60,885 nt of DNA, taken from the NCBI GenBank assembly GCA_039936075.1, contig JBDTJA010000286.1:1-60885 (forward strand), in the 5' to 3' direction. Positions 1 to 9,519 of the stretch are shown piece by piece. The DNA is from Opi-474 sp039936075 (GTDB lineage: Bacteria; Verrucomicrobiota; Verrucomicrobiia; Opitutales; Opitutaceae). Under the pieces are notes generated by a model. The model had not been told where the DNA came from. It worked only from the letters and a program-made list of their open reading frames with translations, and did not search any database. Positions within the stretch are counted from its first letter, which is position 1. Each line of letters starts with the position of its first letter. Both the position numbers and the translations under genes were made by a program.

Positions 1-189
1 ACGATGGGTTCGGCGGCAGGCGCTTCGGGCATGGTCTGCACGGCTATGCAGCCTCCGCAGCATGGCAACTCCCACTTTCGGGTTGAGTTCCGCGGTTGAC
101 GTTCGGAAGGGGCCTTGGCGAGGGCAAAAATGGGGCTCTCACTTTCCGTTTGCCCGCGCTCGCGCGGACCGCTCACACTGTTCCCTTTA
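1..189. other. Upstream region of smc, no supported gene
   Basis: No complete gene is visible here. An ATG on the minus strand at 32-30 would begin a frame reading M-P-E-A-P-A-A-E-P-I that runs off the left edge. It could be the 5' end of a gene divergent from smc, but only ten codons are visible, so I do not call it. The smc frame stays open upstream to a TTG at 115, but those codons give sequence unlike the SMC family. Confidence 0.4.
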
Positions 190-3100
190 ATGTATCTCAA
201 GGCTCTAAAATTGCACGGCTTCAAGTCCTTCGCGGATGCCACCACTCTCCAATTTGAACCCGGTGTGACCGCAGTTGTCGGTCCCAACGGCTGCGGCAAA
301 TCGAACATCGCCGATGCCATCCGCTGGGTGCTGGGCGAGCAAAGCGCCAAGGCGCTGCGTGGCGGCAAAATGCAGGACGTCATTTTCGAGGGCGCCGACA
401 CCCGCAAGGCATCGCAGTTGTGCGAGGTTTCCCTGCTCCTGACCGAGTGCGAGAAGCAGTTGGGCAGTGAGTTTCACGAGATCGAGATCACCCGCCGCGT
501 CCACCGCGACGGCCAGAGCGAGTACGCCTTCAACGGCCAGACGTGCCGCTTGAAGGACATCCAGAAGCTTTTCATGGACACCGGCGTCGGCCGGACCAGC
601 TACTCGATCATGGCGCAGGGCCAGATTGACCAGATCCTGTCGTCGAAACCCGAGGAGCGTCGCGCGGTATTCGAGGAAGCCGCGGGCATCACGAAGTACA
701 AGAGCGCGCGTCGCGAGGCGATGAACAAGCTCGCGCTGACCGATCAGAATCTGGCACGCGTCGCCGATGTCGTCGCCGAAGTCGGCCGGCAGATCGGCAG
801 CCTGCGCCGCCAGGCGGCGAAGGCCATGCGTTACAAGCGTCTCAGTTTCCGTCTGCGTCATCTCAGCCTCGCGTGGAGCGGCCGCCAGCATGCGCAGCTC
901 ACGGCCACGCTCGGCGAGCTCGAGACCAAGGTGACCGCACTGCGCGCCGAGGCGGACGCCCGCCGGGCAGGACTGGAGGCCCAGCAGGGTTCGCTCGAGG
1001 AAAAAAAGGCCGGTCGTAACCGGTTGAACCAGCGCGTGCAGGACGCGCAGCAGGCGGTGTTCGATTTGCGCTCGCAGAAGGAGGCCGCGGAAAACCAGGC
1101 CAATCTTGCCCAAATCAAACGCACCGGCCTTGAGGATCGGCTGGCTTCGTCACGGGACAATCTCAGCGAAGTCGAAATGCAGTTGCGCGAGGTGTCGGAG
1201 CAGGTGGACACCGGCGCTCAGGACAAGCAAATGCAGCTGGGTCTGCTGGGCAGCAGCGACGCGGTGTTCCAGCAGCGGAACCGCGAGCTCGCGATCGTCG
1301 AGGGCGAGATGAGCAAACTCGAGCAGGAGCTTCAGCAGGCGAAATTCCATTTACTCCAGCTGGAAAGCACCGTGGCGCGTTTGCGCACCGATTGTTCCGG
1401 TTACGAGGTGGACCAAAAGACCAGCGTGCTGCGACACGATGCCGTCGCGCAGGAAATTACATCCGTGCGCGAGCTGAATGCGGTGTCAGCCCAGGCCGTC
1501 ACCGACCTGAACGCGAAGACGGAGGCGATGCTCGCCGACAAGTCGCGCGTCCACACGGAGGCCACGTCGGCGCAGCAGACCATCACCGATCTCACGCGGG
1601 ATTTCCGCGAGGCGCAGCGCAAGCTCCAGGAAATTGACCGCCAGCTCGCGCAGCGCACCGCGCGGCTCCGGCTGCTCCAGCAGCTGCAAGAGAAGTGGGA
1701 AGGTTTCGGCGAGGGCGCGAAGGCCGTGCTGCAGGGCCGGCTCGACGCGGCGCTCGCCGGCGCGAAGGCCACGCCGATCACGCACGGGCTCGAGGTGAAG
1801 CCGGAGTTTGGCAAGGCCGTGGAAGCGATCCTCGGCTCGGCGGCGGAGGCGATCAGCGTGACCGACCTGGCCACGGCGCAACGGATTTTGACGCAGCTCG
1901 ACACCGAACAGATTGGCTCGGCGGTGCTGCAGGTGGGCGAAATCGTTCATCGAGGCGGCGGGGACAACGCGGACTTACCGGCCTTCCTGCAGCCAGCGAC
2001 GCAGGCGCTCGCGGGCGATGCGACGGGCCATCCGGCGGCAAGCATTCTTGCCAGTTGCTACATCGCTGATGATCTCGGCGCGTTTCTCGAATTTTGGAAA
2101 GCGACGCCCGGTTTTGGATTTCTCGCAGTGGCGACGCGGAAAGGGGACTTGGTTGACCGGCGCGGCCTCGTTTACGGTGGCCATCACAGCGCCCGAAAAT
2201 CTTCCGGCAGCATCGTGCAGCGCGAAATTGACCTGCGCGAAACCGCCAAGCTGCTGGCCGAAGACCAGAAGGTGCATGACGATCAGAAAACGGCGATTGA
2301 TGCGCTCAACCTGCAGCTGGCGGCGGCTGAGCAGGCCGTGGAGCTGAAGCGGGCCGAGGTACTCGTGGTTACGCAGAATTTGGCCGCGTTGCAGGCGGAA
2401 CAGCGGGGAGCGCTGCGCTCGCTCGAGGACGTGGCCAACCGGTTGCGCCGGATGGAAAACGAGCTCGTGACGCTCGAACAGGCCCGCAACGAGGCGCATG
2501 CCCGTTGGGACAAGGCGCAGGCCGGTCTGGCCACGGCGGATGCCGCGGCGACGGCGCAGCGCGAATTGATTCAGAAGCTGGAGTTCCGTATCGTGGAAAA
2601 CCGCACGGATCGCGATGTGAAGCGCGAGTCGCTGGCGCAGGCCCGGCTCGAGCTGGCCGAACGCCGCCAGAAGGTCGAAGTGCTTGATCGCGGCCTCGGT
2701 GAAATGGAGAAGCGCCGTCATCAGCTCGATGACCTGCTGGTGCAGCGTCAGGCCGAAATTGAAACCTGGTCGGAGCAGACGGGGGAATTGGAGCGTGAGT
2801 CGGGTACGCAACGCACCCGGGCCGGCGAGATTGCCGGCACGCTGGGCATTGCCCAGGAGCAGGTGGAGAAAATCCGGATCGAGTTGGTGGAAATCGAGCG
2901 CGAGATCCATGCGCTGGAGACCGCGCAAGCTTCCCTCCACTCCCAGTCCGAGGCGGCGCATGACAATCTGAGCACGCAGGAAATCAAGCTCGCCGGGACG
3001 CGCCAGCGCGCGCAGTTCCTGGCCGAGGAAGTTACCCGCGAATTTTCTGCCGACATCACGACACTCGACTGGCGTCAATTGCTGTGGCGCTCCGAAGATG

Positions 3101-3999
3101 AGCCTGAGGGGGTCAAGCCGCTCGACCTTGACGAGGAAGATGAAAGCGATCCGCGGTCCGGCGTCAGCGATCAGCCGAATGCTGCCATCGAAGATCCGAA
3201 GCCGAAGAAGCGGAAAGCGAAGGCCGCGCGTGGTGAGGCCACGGAGGCTGATTTGGCGGCGCTTGACGCGACCAACTGGGATGAGATCAAGGTGGAAGCG
3301 GATGCGCTGCGGTCGCGTTTGAACAGCATGGGGGCGGTCAACCTCGTCGCCATTGAGGAATATGCGGAGTTGAAGCAACGGCATGATTTCCTCACGGCGC
3401 AGAGCACGGATCTCACGACGGCGAAGGCCGATCTGCTCAAGGCGATCGACGAGATCAACCAGACGTCGCAGAAGCAGTTCGAACTGACGTTTGACCAGAT
3501 CAAAAAGAACTTTGCGTACACGTTCGAGACCCTCTTCGGCGGTGGTCGTGCGGCGCTGGAGCTGATCCAGACCGAGGACATCCTTGAAAGTGGTATTGAG
3601 ATCGTGGCGCAGCCGCCCGGCACGAAGCTCAAGAGCATCTCGCTGCTGTCGGGTGGTCAGAAAACGCTCACCGCGGTCGCACTGCTGTTCGCGCTCTACA
3701 TGGTCAAACCGTCGCCGTTCTGCTTGCTCGACGAGTTGGACGCGCCGCTGGACGAGTCGAACATCGGCCGTTTCACTGACCTCCTCAAGAAGTTCGTGGA
3801 CGAATCACAGTTCATCATCATCACGCACAACAAGCGTACGGTTTCGGCGGCGCGCGCGATTTACGGCGTGACGATGGAGGAGCGTGGCGTGTCGAAGACG
3901 GTCTCGATGCGTTTCAATCACGATCGCGGCGATCTGGAGACTCACTCCCCGAACATTGCGGACGCCGTGACGGGTGCGAAGCCGGTGGCACTGGTGTGA
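190..3999 (+). CDS. smc: Chromosome segregation protein SMC
   Basis: This is the condensin-type SMC ATPase, which compacts and helps segregate the chromosome as a dimer with ScpA and ScpB. The 1269-residue protein starts MYLKALKLHGFKSF, the usual SMC N-terminus, so I prefer the ATG at 190 to the TTG at 115. The Walker A motif GPNGCGKSN lies at about residues 32-40. Long coiled coils flank a hinge at about residues 500-680. The signature LSGGQ is near residue 1153, and the Walker B stretch CLLDELDAPLDESN is near 1178. One oddity is a charged, Lys-rich linker at about residues 971-1033, late in the second coiled coil. Part of its DNA is a run of 7-bp units (see findings). The next gene converges from the other strand. 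The identification is certain; the role of the linker is unknown. Confidence 0.97.
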   Translation: MYLKALKLHGFKSFADATTLQFEPGVTAVVGPNGCGKSNIADAIRWVLGEQSAKALRGGKMQDVIFEGADTRKASQLCEVSLLLTECEKQLGSEFHEIEITRRVHRDGQSEYAFNGQTCRLKDIQKLFMDTGVGRTSYSIMAQGQIDQILSSKPEERRAVFEEAAGITKYKSARREAMNKLALTDQNLARVADVVAEVGRQIGSLRRQAAKAMRYKRLSFRLRHLSLAWSGRQHAQLTATLGELETKVTALRAEADARRAGLEAQQGSLEEKKAGRNRLNQRVQDAQQAVFDLRSQKEAAENQANLAQIKRTGLEDRLASSRDNLSEVEMQLREVSEQVDTGAQDKQMQLGLLGSSDAVFQQRNRELAIVEGEMSKLEQELQQAKFHLLQLESTVARLRTDCSGYEVDQKTSVLRHDAVAQEITSVRELNAVSAQAVTDLNAKTEAMLADKSRVHTEATSAQQTITDLTRDFREAQRKLQEIDRQLAQRTARLRLLQQLQEKWEGFGEGAKAVLQGRLDAALAGAKATPITHGLEVKPEFGKAVEAILGSAAEAISVTDLATAQRILTQLDTEQIGSAVLQVGEIVHRGGGDNADLPAFLQPATQALAGDATGHPAASILASCYIADDLGAFLEFWKATPGFGFLAVATRKGDLVDRRGLVYGGHHSARKSSGSIVQREIDLRETAKLLAEDQKVHDDQKTAIDALNLQLAAAEQAVELKRAEVLVVTQNLAALQAEQRGALRSLEDVANRLRRMENELVTLEQARNEAHARWDKAQAGLATADAAATAQRELIQKLEFRIVENRTDRDVKRESLAQARLELAERRQKVEVLDRGLGEMEKRRHQLDDLLVQRQAEIETWSEQTGELERESGTQRTRAGEIAGTLGIAQEQVEKIRIELVEIEREIHALETAQASLHSQSEAAHDNLSTQEIKLAGTRQRAQFLAEEVTREFSADITTLDWRQLLWRSEDEPEGVKPLDLDEEDESDPRSGVSDQPNAAIEDPKPKKRKAKAARGEATEADLAALDATNWDEIKVEADALRSRLNSMGAVNLVAIEEYAELKQRHDFLTAQSTDLTTAKADLLKAIDEINQTSQKQFELTFDQIKKNFAYTFETLFGGGRAALELIQTEDILESGIEIVAQPPGTKLKSISLLSGGQKTLTAVALLFALYMVKPSPFCLLDELDAPLDESNIGRFTDLLKKFVDESQFIIITHNKRTVSAARAIYGVTMEERGVSKTVSMRFNHDRGDLETHSPNIADAVTGAKPVALV
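3150..3177 (+). repeat. Four in-frame 7-bp units inside smc
   Basis: Four consecutive heptamers, TCCGCGG, TCCGGCG, TCAGCGA and TCAGCCG, lie inside the coding sequence of the SMC linker. They belong to the same degenerate TCAGCGN type found in the intergenic runs at 26893-26934 and 46891-46911. Confidence 0.5.
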
Positions 4000-4223
4000 C
4001 GTGGCGGCGGCATCCTGGCCGGAAGATCCGCCGGCTTGGCCCGGGTCTTATGCGCCGCGAATTGGGCCGCGTTTCAACCCGGACTGTTGGCTCGCGCGGA
4101 GGGCGTGCCGCTCAAATCCAGCATCACGGCAAGAAGACCCTTGGCCCTTCGGCCGCTGAAGGCGGGATCAGCGATGCCGCCCTACAATAATCGCGGGAAA
4201 CTGCGGCAAGGATTATGCGCCGC

Positions 4224-6410
4224 TTAGAGAATCAGATCCGGCGGGACGTTGCTGAGGGCTTCCTCGATCGTGGTCAGGCCCATCTTTACCTTGAGCATCG
4301 AATCCTGATGGAGGGTCTTCATGCCATTCTTCATCGCGATGCGCTTAAGACCGGCGACTTCGACCTCCTTGTTGATGGCTTCGGTCAGCTCCTCGCTGTT
4401 GATCATGAGTTCGTGGATGCCGACGCGGCCCTTGTAACCGAGTCCACCGCACGTGGGGCAACCCTGGGGGTTGGCCTTGAAGATCTGTCCGCTCCAGCCG
4501 AGCGCCTTTTCCATGAGCTGCTTTTCGCGACCCTCGGGCTCGTAGGCGACCTTGCAGGTCTTGCACACGCGGCGCAGCAGACGCTGGGCGCACACGCAGA
4601 CGAGCGAAGCGGAAATGTTGAAAGGCTCGACGCCCATTTCACCGATACGAGCAATGGTCGAAGGCGCGTCGTTGGTGTGCAGGGTGGAGACGAGTAAGTG
4701 GCCGGTGAGGGCGGCTTCAACGGCGATACCGGCGGTTTCTTCGTCACGAATTTCACCCACGAGAATGATATCGGGGTCCATCCGAAGATAACAGCGGAGG
4801 GCCCGCGCAAAGGTCAGGCCGATCGCCCGGCTCATCTGCATCTGGTTGATGCCAGCCAACGTGTACTCGATCGGATCCTCCGCGGTCTGGATGTTGACGT
4901 CGGGGGTGTTCACCTCGCCGAGCGCGGAGTAAAGGGTCATGGACTTGCCAGAGCCGGTCGGGCCGCAGTGCAAAATCATGCCGTAAGGCTGGCGGATGCA
5001 TTCGCGGTACCGGGCCAGATTCTCGTCGGAGAAGCCCAAGGCCGGAAGGGGCAGGGTGGACTTCTGCTTGTCGAGAATACGCATGACCACCTTCTCGCCG
5101 TGATTCATCGGGCCGGTGGCGACGCGCAAATCGATATCGATGTTCTTCTTCGTGTACTTCTTGAAGACGATACGACCGTCCTGGGGCAACCGGCGCTCGG
5201 AGATGTCCAGGTTGCACATGATCTTGATGCGCGTGACCATGGAGTTCGCCGCCAGCTTCGGCAGGCGGAGTTTTTCCTGGCAAAGACCGTCAATGCGGTA
5301 GCGGATGAGCAAGTCCTTCTCCATCGGCTCAATGTGAATGTCCGACGCGCCAGAGACATACGCATCCTCGATGATGCGGTTGGTCAGCTGGATGATGGGG
5401 GCGGAGTCTTCCTTCTCCAGGTCCGCCGCACTCATTTCCGCCGCGGAGGCGTCGGTGCTGTAGGCGGTGCTGATGACCTCCACCACGGAGCCGACGTCGA
5501 CGGAATTGGGATCGTTCGCTCTGTTTTCCTTGAAATACTTCTTGAGCAGAGCCTCGAAGAGCGTCGCGGAGATCACCCGGACTTCGTCGATGGTCATTTC
5601 TGTGGCCTGCGCGAAGGACTCACGCTTCGCGTAGTCGAGAGGGTTGGCCATCAGCACGGCCACGGAATTGGGGCTGATCCGCTTGTGGGGAAAAATACCC
5701 TCGCGGCGGATCAGGGCGTCACCGAGCACCTCGAGCAGCTTCTCGTCCACCTCCACGTCCTCGATCTTGGTGACGAGCGGCAGGTCGGTGAGCTTGGCAA
5801 TGAACTTGGCGTTGTCGTCGGCGTTGAGCTCGAACTTCGGGTCGAGCATGCGGTGTAAGAGTGCCGCGGAGTATTCCCCGACTTCCTTCAGCAGAATGAG
5901 ATCCTTGTCCGTGAACTCGCCGTCGGTCCCCGCGGAAAGCTCCTTGTTGAGCACTTGAATGGCGCCAATGACCTTGCCGTTGCTCTTGAGCGGCACGGTG
6001 AGCATCGAGCGAACCTCGAAACCGGTGATCTTGGCGAGCGACGACATGAACGGCGCCTGGCTCTCCGAATTACGGTAGAATACCGGCTCGGCGCTGCTGA
6101 TGACTTTGCCGACGACGCCGGTGCCGAGCGGCAGGCGCATGGCGAGCAGCTTCGTGGTGGTGTCCTTGAGCTTAAGTTCGAACTCTGGATCTTTGGCCCA
6201 AAGCGAGGGCGAATAGTAGATATGCCGGAAAGTGATCTCGTTGCCCTCGATGATGTAAAACGTCATCGACTGGGCCTGCAGCGCCTCGACGACCTTGGAG
6301 GCGGTGAGTTCGATGACTGAATCGAGATCCTCGCGGCTGGGCGCCGCCTTTGAAATGATCTTGATCAGGAGCGAACGTCGCAGGGTGCCGGCAATATTTG
6401 GAGTGGCCAT
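4224..6410 (-). CDS. GAF-domain type II secretion / type IV pilus assembly ATPase (GspE/PilB family)
   Basis: This is a hexameric secretion ATPase that powers pilus or pseudopilus assembly at the inner membrane. The ATG at 6410 gives MATPNIAGTLRR; upstream codons in the frame look non-coding. The protein has 728 residues. An N-terminal GAF domain lies at about residues 30-180, and a PilB/GspE N-terminal-type region at about 215-300. The ATPase core follows: Walker A GPTGSGKS near 485, then the Walker B and His-box stretch with GEIRDEETAG and LVSTLHTNDAP. A four-cysteine zinc motif, C-x2-C near 617 and CPTCGG near 652, sits before the GRVGIHELM motif. The C-terminus is typical PilB. An N-terminal GAF domain is not part of the classical GspE layout. 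No pilin or platform genes lie nearby. PilB and GspE cannot be separated from sequence alone. Confidence 0.9.
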   Translation of the reverse strand: MATPNIAGTLRRSLLIKIISKAAPSREDLDSVIELTASKVVEALQAQSMTFYIIEGNEITFRHIYYSPSLWAKDPEFELKLKDTTTKLLAMRLPLGTGVVGKVISSAEPVFYRNSESQAPFMSSLAKITGFEVRSMLTVPLKSNGKVIGAIQVLNKELSAGTDGEFTDKDLILLKEVGEYSAALLHRMLDPKFELNADDNAKFIAKLTDLPLVTKIEDVEVDEKLLEVLGDALIRREGIFPHKRISPNSVAVLMANPLDYAKRESFAQATEMTIDEVRVISATLFEALLKKYFKENRANDPNSVDVGSVVEVISTAYSTDASAAEMSAADLEKEDSAPIIQLTNRIIEDAYVSGASDIHIEPMEKDLLIRYRIDGLCQEKLRLPKLAANSMVTRIKIMCNLDISERRLPQDGRIVFKKYTKKNIDIDLRVATGPMNHGEKVVMRILDKQKSTLPLPALGFSDENLARYRECIRQPYGMILHCGPTGSGKSMTLYSALGEVNTPDVNIQTAEDPIEYTLAGINQMQMSRAIGLTFARALRCYLRMDPDIILVGEIRDEETAGIAVEAALTGHLLVSTLHTNDAPSTIARIGEMGVEPFNISASLVCVCAQRLLRRVCKTCKVAYEPEGREKQLMEKALGWSGQIFKANPQGCPTCGGLGYKGRVGIHELMINSEELTEAINKEVEVAGLKRIAMKNGMKTLHQDSMLKVKMGLTTIEEALSNVPPDLIL

Positions 6411-6502
6411 TAGGTGGGACGCGTCAGATTTGATTCTGGAATTGTCAGCGAAGGCTCGGCCCCGCAATGAGAAAGCACGGTCCGGCCCCGCGGAAATTAC
6501 CC

Positions 6503-6940
6503 ATGTTCGACTGGCTCAAGCGATTTTTATCCCGGCCCGCTGCGGCGGCGCGGTCGCGCGGCGAAACGGGCGAGCGTCTCGCCGCCGAATTCCTCCGTCG
6601 CACCCATGGGTTTGTCATCGTCGCCCGCAACTGGCGATCGCCGCGCGACCGGCGGGCGGAGATCGACTTGGTCGGCCGCGATGGGGAAGTGCTGGTGTTT
6701 GTCGAGGTCAAGACGCGGGCGGTGGGTGCGCTCGTGCCCGGTTATTACGCCGTGAACAAGCGCAAGCGGCGGGTGCTGCTCCGCGCCTGTCAGGATTATC
6801 TCAGCCGGCTGGCCAGGAAGCCGCGGACCTTCCGCTTCGACGTGGTGGAGGTGGCGTTGCCGGAGGATTCCGGCGCGGTCGGGGCCGAGGTGCGGCACTT
6901 CGCGAATGTTTCCCTGTTTCCCAAACACTACAAAGGATGA
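6503..6940 (+). CDS. yraN: YraN family (UPF0102) endonuclease-like protein
   Basis: This small protein of the YraN/UPF0102 family has a restriction-endonuclease-like fold related to Holliday-junction resolvases. Its physiological role is unproven. The chosen ATG at 6503 gives MFDWLKRFLSR and 145 residues; an upstream in-frame ATG at 6467 would add 12 residues. Family motifs are clear: GERLAAEFLRR, then VIVARNWR, then the nuclease-like core AEIDLVGRDG followed by FVEVKTR. The acidic residues of EIDL and the E-x-K of VEVK match the expected active-site pattern. It is divergent from the secretion ATPase (92-bp gap) and lies 51 bp upstream of zwf. Confidence 0.9.
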   Translation: MFDWLKRFLSRPAAAARSRGETGERLAAEFLRRTHGFVIVARNWRSPRDRRAEIDLVGRDGEVLVFVEVKTRAVGALVPGYYAVNKRKRRVLLRACQDYLSRLARKPRTFRFDVVEVALPEDSGAVGAEVRHFANVSLFPKHYKG

Positions 6941-6991
6941 TCAGCATTTCCCTTGCGCGCGGTGCGCCGCTGGCGAGGATGCTTCTCCGTT

Positions 6992-8530
6992 ATGGCCGAT
7001 ACCCCGCGTCATCCGTTCCTGCAAGGGCTCAGTAAACATCGCGGCGCACCTCCGACGGTCGTCGTCATCTTCGGCGCCTCCGGCGACCTCACCGCCCGCA
7101 AGCTCATCCCTGCCGTTTACAACCTCGGCGTGGACAACCTGCTCCCGGCCGATTTCTATCTGGTCGGTTACGGCCGGAAGCCGATCCCGGACAATAAATT
7201 TCGCAAGCTGGCGGCCGACGCCATCAAGGAGTTCTCGCGGCGCGAGCTGAAGAAGGACGTGTGGGACCGCATTGCGGCCCACACCAGCTACGTGGCGGGC
7301 GATTACACCGACAAGGCGGCGTTCAAGAAACTCGCGAAACACATCGATGCCATCGAAAAAAACATCGGTCGGGAGGTGCAGACATTGTTCTACATTTCCA
7401 CGCCGCCGTCAGTCTTTGAACCCATCCTGCTGAACATTGGCGCGGTGGGACTGGCGGGCCGGCACGCCGGCAAGGCGCATCACGCCAAGGTCATCATCGA
7501 GAAACCCTTCGGCCGCGACCTGGCGTCCGCTCTGCAACTCAACGCCACCATTCGGCGCGTGTTCGAGGAACACCAGGTTTATCGCATCGATCACTATCTC
7601 GGGAAGGAGACGGTGCAGGATCTGCTGGTGCAGCGTTTCTCCAACTCGATTTTTGAGCCCCTGTGGAACCGCAATTACATCGACAGCGTGCAGATCACGG
7701 TGGCCGAGGAAGTCGGCGTCGGCACGCGCGGCGGTTACTACGAGCAGAGCGGCTGCCTGAGAGACATGATCCAGAATCATACGATGCAGCTGCTCGCGCT
7801 CACCGCGATGGAGCCGCCAGTCGCTTACGAAGCGGAGGCGCTCCGCGATGAAAAGGTCAAGGTGCTCAAGGCCATCCAGCCGCTGAATCTTGGGCCGGGC
7901 GGCGACGTGGCTCGCGCACAATACACCGCGGGCATGATGGCGGGAAAAGCCGTGCCGGGTTACCTCGAGGAGGAGGGCATCGCGCCGCAATCCAACACGG
8001 AGACCTATGCGGCGGTGCGCCTCTGGATCAACAACTGGCGCTGGCAGGGCGTGCCGTTTTATCTCCGCTCCGGCAAGCGCATGGCGCGCCGCGTCTCGGA
8101 AATTGCGATCAACTTCAAGGCGGCTCCGGGCACGCTGTTCGCCGAGAGCAACGGCTTCAATCTCGCCGCCAACACCCTCGCGTTTCAGATCCAGCCTGAC
8201 GAGGGCCTCAGCCTGATTCTCAACACGAAGATTCCCGGCTTGGAAACGCGCACGCAGCCGGTGAAGATGAATTTCCGTTATTCGACCACTTTCGGCTCCA
8301 ACACGCCTGAGGCCTACGAACGCCTGGTGCTCGACGCGATGATCGGCGACGGCACCCTCTTCATTCGGGGTGACGAGGCCGAGACCTCCTGGAAACTTTA
8401 CACGCCGGTGCTGGAAGCGTGGGCGGCCGCGGGGCGGCCGGGCATGGACAGCTACGCAGCCGGCTCCTGGGGTCCGCCCAGCGGCGATGCGCTGCTGGCG
8501 AAACAGAATCACGTTTGGCGCCAGCCGTAG
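6992..8530 (+). CDS. zwf: Glucose-6-phosphate 1-dehydrogenase
   Basis: It oxidises glucose 6-phosphate to 6-phosphogluconolactone with NADP, the first step of the oxidative pentose-phosphate pathway in the cytoplasm. The ATG at 6992 gives MADTPRHPFLQGL and 512 residues, the usual family length. The NADP-binding motif GASGDLTARKL is near residue 27. The catalytic RIDHYLGKE motif is near residue 197. The following gene starts 5 bp after the stop and is OpcA-like, so the two are surely co-transcribed. Confidence 0.97.
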   Translation: MADTPRHPFLQGLSKHRGAPPTVVVIFGASGDLTARKLIPAVYNLGVDNLLPADFYLVGYGRKPIPDNKFRKLAADAIKEFSRRELKKDVWDRIAAHTSYVAGDYTDKAAFKKLAKHIDAIEKNIGREVQTLFYISTPPSVFEPILLNIGAVGLAGRHAGKAHHAKVIIEKPFGRDLASALQLNATIRRVFEEHQVYRIDHYLGKETVQDLLVQRFSNSIFEPLWNRNYIDSVQITVAEEVGVGTRGGYYEQSGCLRDMIQNHTMQLLALTAMEPPVAYEAEALRDEKVKVLKAIQPLNLGPGGDVARAQYTAGMMAGKAVPGYLEEEGIAPQSNTETYAAVRLWINNWRWQGVPFYLRSGKRMARRVSEIAINFKAAPGTLFAESNGFNLAANTLAFQIQPDEGLSLILNTKIPGLETRTQPVKMNFRYSTTFGSNTPEAYERLVLDAMIGDGTLFIRGDEAETSWKLYTPVLEAWAAAGRPGMDSYAAGSWGPPSGDALLAKQNHVWRQP

Positions 8531-8535
8531 TCGCC

Positions 8536-9519
8536 ATGCCAGACATCTTCAATGCGCTCCCGGGCATCGAGGTGCCGGTGGGGGCGATCTCGAAAAGCCT
8601 GGGCAAGATGTGGTCGGACACCGCGGCCTCGGGCAAGGCGGCGCCGGCTTCCGAGGATGCGAAGGCCACGCAGGTCAACTTTGTCCTCCACCTTGGACTC
8701 AACACCACCTCGCCCGATGCGGTGCGCCAGTTTCGCACGGCGGTGGAGTTTTCGAAACGCTACCCGAGCCGGGTCGTGGTGTTGTGCCCGCTGGGCAAGG
8801 ACGCGGGCATTACGGAAATGCGGGCCAAGGTTTATGGCGAGTGCCACCTCGGCAAATCAAAGAGCGACAAACGTTGCGTCGAATTTGTGATGCTGAGCTA
8901 TCCGCGCAATGCGCGGCAGTTTTTGGAAAGCCAGGTGTCCATCTGCCTCTCGACGGACCTGCCGTTGTACTACTGGGCGCACCGGTTCAGTGACATGTCG
9001 AAACTGGCCGACTATCACTACCTGCTCACCCGCGCGCAGCGCGTGCTGATTGACAGTTCCATCGCGCCCCAAGGCGCGCTCACCTATCCGTGGCCGCGGC
9101 CCGACACCCTGCGCGATCTGGTCCACGCGCGGTTGCTGCCGGTGCGGCAGAGCCTGGGGCAGTTTCTCAGCCGGTATTCGATGGACGCACTGTGCGAGGG
9201 GCTGCAAGCGGTGAGGTTGACGCATGATGCCGCTCACGCAGCCGAGGGCCGGGTACTGCTGCACTGGTTGCAGGAACGCATCGGCCAATGTGGCCAGAAC
9301 CATGCGACCTTCTCGCTGGTCGCGAAGGCGGGGAAATCCGGGCATTTTGCGCTCACATTCACCTACGCGGGCGCCCGGAAGAAATTCTCCTGGCACGGGG
9401 ACCTCGCGCGCGGCACGGCGCTCTTCGACGCCAATTTTGGCACCGGCGCCACGAAACTGTCGGCCGCAGTCAGCTTGCTCTCGCCCGAGGCGGCGCTGAG
9501 CGAGGCGATGTTTTTTTAG
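8536..9519 (+). CDS. opcA: OpcA-like glucose-6-phosphate dehydrogenase assembly protein
   Basis: The 327-residue protein looks like OpcA, which in cyanobacteria and actinobacteria binds glucose-6-phosphate dehydrogenase and promotes its active oligomer. It begins MPDIFNALPGIEV five bases after the zwf stop. Support comes from the gene order zwf-opcA, which is the usual arrangement, and from the general pattern: an N-terminal part with a parallel alpha/beta look (VNFVLHL, RVVVLCPLG), the segment RCVEFVMLSYP, and a central segment with LSTDLPLYYWAHRF. No signal peptide or membrane segment is visible. The stop overlaps the stop of the convergent SGNH hydrolase by three bases. I am sure of the association with zwf and moderately sure of the family. 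Confidence 0.72.
   Translation: MPDIFNALPGIEVPVGAISKSLGKMWSDTAASGKAAPASEDAKATQVNFVLHLGLNTTSPDAVRQFRTAVEFSKRYPSRVVVLCPLGKDAGITEMRAKVYGECHLGKSKSDKRCVEFVMLSYPRNARQFLESQVSICLSTDLPLYYWAHRFSDMSKLADYHYLLTRAQRVLIDSSIAPQGALTYPWPRPDTLRDLVHARLLPVRQSLGQFLSRYSMDALCEGLQAVRLTHDAAHAAEGRVLLHWLQERIGQCGQNHATFSLVAKAGKSGHFALTFTYAGARKKFSWHGDLARGTALFDANFGTGATKLSAAVSLLSPEAALSEAMFF

Noticed and set aside
1..32. Minus-strand ATG at 32-30 opening a frame toward the left edge
   Set aside because: Only ten codons are visible, so coding cannot be judged.
1975..3384. Long open frame on the minus strand inside smc
   Set aside because: It is a mirror of smc codon bias, without family motifs, and SMC is unmistakable on the other strand.
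4698..5858. Long plus-strand frame antisense to the pilus ATPase
   Set aside because: It has no recognisable domain, and the GspE/PilB motifs on the minus strand explain the region.
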